A stretch of DNA of 10,981 nt from DAOUGC01 sp034429695 (GTDB lineage: Bacteria; Chloroflexota; Anaerolineae; Anaerolineales; Anaerolineaceae). The stretch is taken from assembly GCA_034429695.1 (NCBI GenBank), contig DAOUGC010000216.1, positions 1 to 10,981 on the forward strand. The letters run 5' to 3'. Both the position numbers and the translations under genes were made by a program. The notes beneath the pieces are model-generated. The model searched no databases. It worked only from the letters and a program-made list of their open reading frames with translations, and was not told where the DNA came from. Of the stretch, positions 5,982 to 10,981 are shown piece by piece; the first letter of the stretch is position 1, and every line of letters starts with the position of its first letter.

Positions 5982-7427
5982 ATGCCCATGCTATCGTTAC
6001 TATCCACTGACACCGTTACCCGCGTACAGCAGGAGGCTTTTCAGTTGCTGCAAACGGTGGGTGTAAGGGTGATGCAGCCGGAAGCCCGGCAATTGTTGCT
6101 CGATCACGGCGCAAAGCCGGGCACTGGTGATGTCGTCCTGTTGTCCGAAGCAGTCGTGCGTGCTGCGCTCGATACTGTCCCTGATTGTTTTTATTTGCAT
6201 GATCTGGCTGGAAACCGGTGTGTTCAATATGGTGGGGATGCGGTGCATTTTGACCCCGGTTCGTCCGGGCTGAACGTGTTGGACCCTGACACGCTGCAAC
6301 ATCGGCCTGCACTCACGGCTGACCTGGTGCGGCTGCTAAAAGTTGTGGAGATGCTGCCTGAGTACGCCGCCCAGTCCACAGCGCTGATTTGCTCGGATGC
6401 ACCGTCAGAAATCGCTGATCTTTACCGGTTGTGGCTGGTGATGAGCCATTCCTCCAAACCGGTGGTGACGGGCGGCTTTACCCGTGAGGGTACGCTGGTG
6501 ATGATCCGCATGTTGCAGGCAGCAGCGGGCGGCGCGCGTGAGCTGGCTGAGAAACCGCGCGCGGTCTTTGATGTTTGTCCCACCCCACCGTTGATGTGGA
6601 GCGAGTTCGCAGGGCAAAATCTGATCGATCTGGCGCGGGCTGGGGTGCCGGCTGAGATGGTGTCCATGCCGCTGGCTGGCAGCGCCTCACCGGTGACGTT
6701 GATTGGCTCGGTGGTGCAACACGCCGCCGAGAGCCTGTCTGGGATTTGCATTCACCAGTTTGCCAACCCCGGCGCGCCGATTGTGTGGGGCGGTGCGCCC
6801 GCCATCTTTGACATGCGCCGCGGCACGACCCCGATGGGCGCCATGGAGACGGCCATGATTGGTGCGGCTTTTGCGCAGGTGGGCAAAAGCTTTGGCTTGC
6901 CGACCCACACTTATCTGTGCGCTTCGGATGCCAAAATCCTGGATGCGCAAGCCGGGCTGGAAAGCGGCATGACCGCGCTGGTGGGGGCACAGGCGGGCAT
7001 CAACATGATCTCCGGCGCAGGGATGCTGGATTTCCTTGCCGCCCAGTCGGTGGAAAAGCTGGTGCTGGACGCCGAGATCATCGGCATGACGCAGCGCATG
7101 TTGCGCGGCGTGGGGCTGCCCACCGAGACCCTGGCGCTGGAGTTCTACGCTGGTTTTGAGCACAGGGCGGATTTTCTCAAGCAAAAAGCCACGCGCAGCC
7201 TGTTCAAGGGTGAGCAGCGCCTGCCCTCGGAGGCAATGGATCGCGGCAGCCTGCGCGCATGGCAGGACGGCGGCTCTTTGAGCGCTTTTGAGCGTGCCCG
7301 CCGCCGCGCCGATGAACTGGAAGCGGCATGGCAACGGCCCGTCATGGAGGATGGTTTGCGTGAAGAACTGCGCGGGTTGGTGGAAGCGGCCATTCCACAG
7401 GGTGTTGGTTTTAAGCTGCCGGAATAG
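5982..7427 (+). CDS. Trimethylamine methyltransferase (MttB) superfamily protein, non-pyrrolysine, second copy
   Basis: A second MttB-superfamily methyltransferase, also 481 aa, but clearly divergent from its upstream neighbour. It has the N-terminal helix STDTVTRVQQEAFQLLQTVGVRV, VHFDPGSSGLNVLD (88-101), the core SASPVTLIGSVVQHAAESLSG (234-254), NPGAPIVWGGAPAIFDMRRGT (262-282), and SDAKILDAQAGLE (315-327), the well-conserved family signature that is altered in the first copy. No in-frame UAG. The open frame extends far upstream inside the first copy, but that part is a shadow; ATG 5982 has AGGA at 5970-5973, 8 nt upstream. It sits 19 nt after the first copy and 5 nt before the next gene, so translation is tightly coupled. 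It may demethylate a different methylated nitrogen substrate, or the two could form a heteromeric enzyme; both ideas are inference. Confidence 0.9.
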   Translation: MPMLSLLSTDTVTRVQQEAFQLLQTVGVRVMQPEARQLLLDHGAKPGTGDVVLLSEAVVRAALDTVPDCFYLHDLAGNRCVQYGGDAVHFDPGSSGLNVLDPDTLQHRPALTADLVRLLKVVEMLPEYAAQSTALICSDAPSEIADLYRLWLVMSHSSKPVVTGGFTREGTLVMIRMLQAAAGGARELAEKPRAVFDVCPTPPLMWSEFAGQNLIDLARAGVPAEMVSMPLAGSASPVTLIGSVVQHAAESLSGICIHQFANPGAPIVWGGAPAIFDMRRGTTPMGAMETAMIGAAFAQVGKSFGLPTHTYLCASDAKILDAQAGLESGMTALVGAQAGINMISGAGMLDFLAAQSVEKLVLDAEIIGMTQRMLRGVGLPTETLALEFYAGFEHRADFLKQKATRSLFKGEQRLPSEAMDRGSLRAWQDGGSLSAFERARRRADELEAAWQRPVMEDGLREELRGLVEAAIPQGVGFKLPE

Positions 7428-7432
7428 CGTGC

Positions 7433-8194
7433 ATGCAAAAAGAATTACTTCTGAAACGCCTGGATGAAATCGGGCAGTCCCTGCAACGCAGCGGTCACGC
7501 TCTGGCGCTGATCGGTCTGGGGTCGGTTGGGCTTGATATGGAACGGCTTGACGGGTATTCGGATCTCGACTTTTTTGCCATCGTCGAGCCGGGGCAAAAG
7601 CAGGCTTTCCTGGATAATCTTGACTGGCTGGGTTCACTCTGCCCCATTGCGTATTCCTTTCGCAACACCGCCGATGGGTACAAATTGCTGTTTGAGGATG
7701 GGGTCTTTTGCGAGTTTGCGGTTTTTGAACCCGATGAACTTGTGACCATCCCGTTCTCAGCAGGGCGGATTGTGTGGAAACAGGCGCATGTGCCGGAAAC
7801 GATCAGCCAGCCGGTATATAAAAGCTCCGGTCAACCCAAACGGGATCAGGAGTGGCTGGTGGGGGAAGCGTTGACCAATCTCTATGTGGGTATGGCGCGT
7901 GAGCGGCGCGGCGAGCATCTTTCGGCGATGCGCTTTATCCAGGGATATGCGGTGGACCGGCTGCTGGAGTTGATCGAATCAACCAGTATTGGGCAACCCG
8001 GGTTGCGGGATGAATTCGCGCTCGAACGGCGTTTTGAAGACCGCCATCCCGAAATGGCAGGACACGCCGCCGGTTGGATGCAGGGTTATGAAAGAAATCG
8101 CGAATCGGCGCTGGCGATCCTGGCTTTTCTACAGGAACATTTTTACGTCAACGCAGCCATTGCCAGGGAAATCCTCCTTTTATGTAAAGAATAA
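7433..8194 (+). CDS. Nucleotidyltransferase-like protein
   Basis: A 253-aa protein with a nucleotidyltransferase fold signature near the N-terminus: IGLGSVGLDMERLDGYSDLDFF (27-48), where Gly30-Ser31 and Asp44-x-Asp46 match the GS...DxD metal-binding pattern, and Glu94 in VFCEFAVFE is a reasonable third carboxylate. The C-terminal half (about 135-253) is helical, as in aminoglycoside adenylyltransferase-like and related proteins. Such enzymes transfer an NMP to a small molecule or a protein; the target here is unknown and resistance should not be assumed. Start ATG 7433 lies 5 nt after the second methyltransferase stop and has no strong Shine-Dalgarno, suggesting translational coupling. It is the last gene before a strong terminator, so it belongs to the methyltransferase operon. 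Why such a gene is there is not known. Confidence 0.75.
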   Translation: MQKELLLKRLDEIGQSLQRSGHALALIGLGSVGLDMERLDGYSDLDFFAIVEPGQKQAFLDNLDWLGSLCPIAYSFRNTADGYKLLFEDGVFCEFAVFEPDELVTIPFSAGRIVWKQAHVPETISQPVYKSSGQPKRDQEWLVGEALTNLYVGMARERRGEHLSAMRFIQGYAVDRLLELIESTSIGQPGLRDEFALERRFEDRHPEMAGHAAGWMQGYERNRESALAILAFLQEHFYVNAAIAREILLLCKE

Positions 8195-8221
8195 ACCGGT
8201 GCAGCGTTTACCTGCCTGGCG

Positions 8222-8259
8222 ACGGATGACAGCCTGTATCTGCTGTCATCCGTTTTTTT
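8222..8259 (+). terminator. Rho-independent terminator of the aminotransferase-methyltransferase operon
   Basis: ACGGATGACAGC (8222-8233) and GCTGTCATCCGT (8242-8253) form a perfect 12-bp stem with the loop CTGTATCT, and a run of seven T (8253-8259) follows. It starts 27 nt after the nucleotidyltransferase stop. Confidence 0.93.
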
Positions 8260-8323
8260 ATTCGCGGGCGATGCCTCCCCTCCCCCTGAATGACGATTTT
8301 TCACTCACCCCTGCCTGCCTCGC

Positions 8324-8352
8324 TTGACTTCACTGGTTGAATCCGTCATAAT
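8324..8352 (+). promoter_or_regulatory. Sigma-70-type promoter of the CBS-domain genes
   Basis: TTGACT (8324-8329) and CATAAT (8347-8352), each one base from consensus, are separated by the ideal 17 nt. The start would fall near 8359, giving a leader of about 50 nt before the first CBS gene. The -10 element lies inside a perfect palindrome (8345-8361). Confidence 0.75.
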
Positions 8353-8361
8353 TATTATGAC
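8345..8361. promoter_or_regulatory. Palindromic operator of the Fur/PerR/Zur type overlapping the -10 box
   Basis: GTCATAATTATTATGAC is a perfect inverted repeat with 8-nt arms and one central base. Its inner 15 bases, TCATAATTATTATGA, follow the 7-1-7 layout known for Fur-superfamily repressors in Bacillus: relative to PerR (TTATAATnATTATAA) or Fur (TGATAATnATTATCA) only the symmetric second position differs, and relative to Zur (TCGTAATnATTACGA) only the third. Its position over the -10 and predicted start suits repression. Which metal or signal is sensed cannot be told from the site. Confidence 0.6.
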
Positions 8362-8410
8362 AATGTTAGTGGCATTACTTGATTAAGTTTGCCTGGCTCT
8401 GGGAGGAATC

Positions 8411-8854
8411 ATGGCTTTTGTCAAAAATATTCTCGCCGAAAAGGAAGGCCCCGTCTGGTCGGTGACGCCCGAAACCAGTGTGGTCTCGGCATTGCAATTG
8501 ATGGCAGAAAAGAAGGTGGGGGCGGTGCTGGTCATCAATAATGGGACGATCGAAGGCATCTTTTCGGAGCGTGACTACGCCCGCAAGGTGGCTGAGACCG
8601 AGTGCATTTGCCTGGACGTGCGCGTGCGCGAGATGATGACCCACCCCATTTACTTTGCCAGCCCTGAACAGACCGTGGAAGAGTGCATGACGGTCATGAC
8701 GGCCCGGCGCATCCGCCACCTGCCCGTGCTGGAAGATGGGAAACTGGTGGGGATCATCTCCATCCGCGATGTGGTGGACTGGATATTGAGCGAGAAGGAT
8801 ACCACCATCAAAGGGCTGGAAAACTACATCCTGGGCACCCAGGTGATCGAGTAG
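8411..8854 (+). CDS. Tandem CBS-domain protein, first copy
   Basis: A 147-aa stand-alone CBS pair (Bateman module). First CBS: about residues 12-62 with AVLVINNGTIEGIFSERDYAR split over 38-58 and the FSERD motif (51-55). Second CBS: about 75-130, with HLPVLEDGKLVG and ISIRD (116-120). The S-x-R-D motifs normally bind the ribose or phosphate of AMP, ADP or ATP, so the protein probably senses adenylate charge or a related nucleotide, perhaps regulating a partner enzyme; no partner is visible. Helical tail at 130-147 (LSEKDTTIKGLENYI). Start ATG 8411 has GGGAGGA at 8401-8407. The second CBS gene begins 12 nt after its stop and has the same architecture and tail (SEK...I..LE), so the pair arose by duplication. 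Confidence 0.9.
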   Translation: MAFVKNILAEKEGPVWSVTPETSVVSALQLMAEKKVGAVLVINNGTIEGIFSERDYARKVAETECICLDVRVREMMTHPIYFASPEQTVEECMTVMTARRIRHLPVLEDGKLVGIISIRDVVDWILSEKDTTIKGLENYILGTQVIE

Positions 8855-8866
8855 CAGGAGGGCGAC

Positions 8867-9319
8867 ATGGCGACCGTACAAACATTGCTGGACACAAAGG
8901 GTACGCGCGTTTTCTCGGTGGGGCCGGATACCCCGTTGATGCAGGCGCTGCAATTGATGGCAAAGGAACACATTGGAGCACTGCTGGTGGTGCAGCCCGG
9001 AACGGGAGCGCCGGGTGGAATTGTGGGCATCTTCTCTGAAAGGGATTTTGCGCGCCGCGCTGCTGCCAGCCCTGATGTGGATCTGGGGACGCCGGTGAGC
9101 CGCCTGATGAGCACGCCTGTTTATGTGATCGGGCCTGATCGCCCGCTGGAGGAGTGCATGGCGCTCATGTCACAGGGTCACTTTCGGCATTTGCCGGTGG
9201 TGAAGGACGGCATGTTGAAGGGCCTGATCTCGATCGGCGATGTGGTCAAACAGTTGATCAGCGAGAAGGAACAGGCCATTGACGACCTGGAGCATTTCAT
9301 CTGGGTCAATATGATCTGA
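8867..9319 (+). CDS. Tandem CBS-domain protein, second copy
   Basis: A 150-aa stand-alone CBS pair, paralogous to the preceding gene. The first CBS has GIFSERDFAR (54-63); the second has HLPVVKDGMLKGLISIGD (108-125 region). In the second motif the usual arginine of S-x-R-D is glycine (ISIGD), so that site may bind nucleotide differently or not at all. An insertion QPGTGAPGG (43-51) lengthens the loop in the first CBS compared with its neighbour. The tail SEKEQAIDDLEHFIW resembles the first copy. ATG 8867 has AGGAGGG at 8856-8862. The two products could form a heterodimer around a nucleotide; that is inference. It ends 28 nt before a strong hairpin shared with convergent enolase. Confidence 0.9.
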   Translation: MATVQTLLDTKGTRVFSVGPDTPLMQALQLMAKEHIGALLVVQPGTGAPGGIVGIFSERDFARRAAASPDVDLGTPVSRLMSTPVYVIGPDRPLEECMALMSQGHFRHLPVVKDGMLKGLISIGDVVKQLISEKEQAIDDLEHFIWVNMI

Positions 9320-9347
9320 TCATTAACCGCAGAGGGAATGGGAAGAA

Positions 9348-9378
9348 ACAACCCCCGGGGAGCATCCCCGGGGGTTGT
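9348..9378 (-). terminator. Terminator of enolase, possibly bidirectional
   Basis: ACAACCCCCGGGG (9348-9360) and CCCCGGGGGTTGT (9366-9378) make a perfect 13-bp GC-rich stem with loop AGCAT. Read on the minus strand, the stem is followed by a U-rich stretch (TTCTTCC after GGTTGT), so it fits enolase termination best. On the plus strand the following GGTTTCTT is weaker but could also end the CBS transcript. Confidence 0.85.
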
Positions 9379-9400
9379 GGTTTCTTGCGAAGGGCTTTGT

Positions 9401-10702
9401 CTAGCGCTTGATGGAAAGAGCATCCCAGCCGGCGTAACGGGCAGAGTCGCCCAGTTCGGCTTCGATGCGCAGAAGCTGGTTGTACTTGGCAACACGGTCA
9501 GAGCGGGCGGGGGCGCCGGTCTTGATCTGGCCGGTGTTGAGCGCCACAGCCAGATCAGCAATGGTGGCATCCTCGGTCTCGCCGGAGCGGTGCGAGGTGA
9601 CGGCGCGCCAGCCGGCGCGGTGGCAGGTTTCCACAGCGGTGATGGTCTCGGTCAGCGAGCCGATCTGATTAAGCTTGACCAGCAGGGCGTTGGCGGCGCG
9701 TTCCTTGATGGCGCGGCGCACGCGCTCGGGGTTGGTGACCAGCAGGTCATCACCAACGATCTGCAGGCGGTCGCCCATCTCAGCCACCATCAACTGCCAG
9801 CCTTCCCAGTCGTCCTGGGCCAGACCGTCTTCGATGGACACAATCGGGTACTGATCGACCCAGTTCTTCCAGAAGCCGACCATTTCCTCACTGCTGAGGG
9901 TGCGGCCTTCCTTGCGCAGGTTGTAGCGGCGGGTTTCCTCGTCGTACAGTTCAGAGGCGGCGGGGTCGAGCGCAATGGCAACCTGTTCACCGCGACCAGC
10001 CTTGAAACCGGCTTTTTCGATGGCTTCGAGGATGACTTCAACGGCTTCGCTGTTGGCTTTCAACGCGGGGGCGTAACCACCCTCATCACCAACCAGGGTG
10101 ATGTAACCGCGGGCTTTGAGCACACTCTTGAGGGCGTGGTAGATCTCAGCGCCCCACTGCAGGCCTTCAGCGAAGGAGGAAGCGCCAAACGGCATGACCA
10201 TGAATTCCTGGGCGTCGGTGGATTGCCATGCAGTGTGCGCGCCGCCGTTGAGGATGTTCATCATGGGCACGGGCAGTACGTGGGCATACACACCGCCGAT
10301 GTAGCGATACAGGGGCAGGCCAAGGGCGGCTGCGGCAGCCTTGGCAACTGCCAGGCTGGTACCGAGGATGGCATTGGCGCCCAGGCTGGATTTGTTGGGG
10401 GTGCCGTCGAGGTCGATCATGGCCTGATCAATGGCCATCTGTTCCAGCGCGTCCCAGCCAATCAAAGCGTCGGCGATCTGGGTGTTGACGTTGTCAACGG
10501 CTTTGAGCACGCCTTTGCCGCCGTAGCGTTTCTTGTCGCCGTCGCGCATTTCCAGGGCTTCGTGCACGCCGGTTGAAGCGCCTGAGGGGACTGCGGCGCG
10601 ACCAAAGCTGCCGTCTGCCAGGATGACTTCAACTTCCACGGTGGGGTTGCCGCGCGAGTCAAGGACTTCCTGTCCGATGATTGATTCAATTGTGGTGTCC
10701 AT
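9401..10702 (-). CDS. eno: Enolase (phosphopyruvate hydratase)
   Basis: Cytosolic glycolytic and gluconeogenic enzyme that interconverts 2-phosphoglycerate and phosphoenolpyruvate. 433 aa, the standard length. N-terminal LDSRGNPTVEVEV (14-26); mobile loop SGASTGVHEALE (40-51); LDGTPNKSSLGANAILG (98-114); His156 in NGGAHT; Glu207 in VGDEGGYAP as acid; magnesium ligands Asp246, Glu291 (SIEDGL) and Asp318 (VGDD); base Lys343 in LLVKLNQIGSL; SHRSGETED (370-378); and Lys394 in GQIKTGAPARSDR. All catalytic residues are present. The sequence after NGGAH reads TAWQSTDAQEF rather than the more common NNVDIQEF type, a lineage variant. The frame is open to 10828, but the start at 10702 begins with the family N-terminus, has GGAGG at 10709-10713 and leaves the promoter upstream. 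It stands alone and converges with the CBS genes. Confidence 0.98.
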   Translation of the reverse strand: MDTTIESIIGQEVLDSRGNPTVEVEVILADGSFGRAAVPSGASTGVHEALEMRDGDKKRYGGKGVLKAVDNVNTQIADALIGWDALEQMAIDQAMIDLDGTPNKSSLGANAILGTSLAVAKAAAAALGLPLYRYIGGVYAHVLPVPMMNILNGGAHTAWQSTDAQEFMVMPFGASSFAEGLQWGAEIYHALKSVLKARGYITLVGDEGGYAPALKANSEAVEVILEAIEKAGFKAGRGEQVAIALDPAASELYDEETRRYNLRKEGRTLSSEEMVGFWKNWVDQYPIVSIEDGLAQDDWEGWQLMVAEMGDRLQIVGDDLLVTNPERVRRAIKERAANALLVKLNQIGSLTETITAVETCHRAGWRAVTSHRSGETEDATIADLAVALNTGQIKTGAPARSDRVAKYNQLLRIEAELGDSARYAGWDALSIKR

Positions 10703-10733
10703 CAATTTCCTCCGCTGAGTTTGTATATTGCAA

Positions 10734-10749
10734 GACGAATTGCTTCGTC
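10734..10749 (-). other. Hairpin with GNRA-type loop in the enolase leader
   Basis: On the minus strand GACGAA and TTCGTC form a perfect 6-bp stem around the loop GCAA, a GNRA tetraloop. It lies between the predicted transcription start and the Shine-Dalgarno of enolase, so it may stabilise the 5' end of the mRNA. Function is inferred from position only. Confidence 0.4.
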
Positions 10750-10775
10750 GTACGTACAGAAAACAAGCCGTACCA

Positions 10776-10804
10776 AGTATAACCTTTCCTGTGGGGGCGC
10801 GCAA
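10776..10804 (-). promoter_or_regulatory. eno: Candidate sigma-70-type promoter of enolase
   Basis: On the minus strand, TATACT (10781-10776) is one base from the -10 consensus and lies 17 nt downstream of TTGCGC (10804-10799), a weak -35. The start would be near 10769, giving a leader of about 67 nt. A 10-nt palindrome, CAATATATTG (10802-10811), touches the -35. Confidence 0.5.
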
Positions 10805-10810
10805 TATATT

Positions 10811-10835
10811 GAGAGGGAATACACCCACCCCCTGG
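10811..10835. repeat. Imperfect direct repeat, copy 1
   Basis: A 25-nt unit that recurs at 10933-10957, 122 nt away, with 20 of 25 bases identical. The last 12 bases, CCCACCCCCTGG, match exactly. It lies upstream of the enolase promoter in DNA with no recognisable gene. Confidence 0.5.
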
Positions 10836-10932
10836 CAAGATCCTTATGGGGCTGCGCCCATACCCGATCCTGACGGTATTGTGGATCTGCTAATCGCGGC
10901 TGTTGATTCGGGAAAGGCATGGTGCCAATCGA

Positions 10933-10957
10933 ATGAGGAAATATGCCCACCCCCTGG
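10933..10957. repeat. Imperfect direct repeat, copy 2
   Basis: Second copy of the unit at 10811-10835, sharing the exact core CCCACCCCCTGG (10946-10957). The DNA between the copies holds a small inverted repeat, TATGGG (10845-10850) with CCCATA (10857-10862), and no convincing coding region on either strand. Confidence 0.5.
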
Positions 10958-10981
10958 GAAAATACCACGGTACAGATGTGG

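Noticed and set aside
4517..7427. Pyrrolysine-containing MttB genes
   Set aside because: Both frames run the full family length with no internal UAG; they belong to the non-pyrrolysine part of the superfamily.
6687..7637. A 316-aa minus-strand open frame across the second MttB and the nucleotidyltransferase genes
   Set aside because: Antisense shadow of two well-supported genes; no recognisable domain.
9338..10576. A 412-aa plus-strand open frame opposite enolase
   Set aside because: It is the mirror of a highly conserved enolase gene, has a glycine/valine-rich low-information product and starts inside the terminator hairpin.
10703..10968. Minus-strand 88-aa frame and the extension of enolase to 10828
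   Set aside because: Both overlap the enolase promoter and leader, and neither has family-like sequence; the canonical enolase start is 10702.

Overview
This window reads as chromosomal DNA from a GC-rich, probably anaerobic bacterium. The best guess is a member of the Chloroflexota (Anaerolineae-like). That guess rests on overall protein style and on the combination of corrinoid methyltransferase genes with a selenocysteine-type peroxiredoxin; no marker gene in the window proves it. UGA is an ordinary stop for several genes here, so the genetic code is standard. All genes run on the plus strand except enolase, which converges from the right.

Layout. (1) 3-530: the 3' part of a family 5 uracil-DNA glycosylase gene, cut by the window edge. 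(2) 611-2057: a two-gene operon with a membrane-anchored alpha/beta hydrolase overlapping by 17 nt a peroxiredoxin-like gene. That second gene has an in-frame UGA exactly where the CxxC active site should begin, making it a probable selenoprotein (U46-P-Y-C49), with SECIS-type hairpins just downstream and a terminator-like structure at 2081-2142. (3) 2314-8194: a likely operon of six genes: class V aminotransferase, Dabb-domain protein, corrinoid protein, two divergent MttB-superfamily methyltransferases (481 aa each) and a nucleotidyltransferase-like protein. It has a candidate promoter at 2237-2264 and a textbook rho-independent terminator at 8222-8259. (4) 8411-9319: two tandem CBS-domain-pair proteins behind a strong promoter whose -10 element is covered by a perfect 17-nt palindrome of the Fur/PerR/Zur 7-1-7 type. 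(5) 9348-9378: a strong hairpin between the convergent CBS genes and enolase. (6) 9401-10702, minus strand: enolase with its own promoter and a short structured leader. (7) 10703-10981: non-coding, with a 25-nt imperfect direct repeat.

How the parts work together. The middle operon looks like a catabolic or demethylation module. The MttB-type proteins would move a methyl group from a quaternary amine or similar methylated nitrogen compound to the single corrinoid protein, and the aminotransferase could process the demethylated amino compound. The methylcorrinoid:tetrahydrofolate methyltransferase and the corrinoid reactivase that such a system needs are not in the window. Neither MttB gene has an in-frame UAG, so they are of the non-pyrrolysine (glycine-betaine-type) class. 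The most notable single observation is the UGA-containing peroxiredoxin-like gene, which an automatic annotator would call as a truncated C-terminal fragment starting around 1755 or as a pseudogene.
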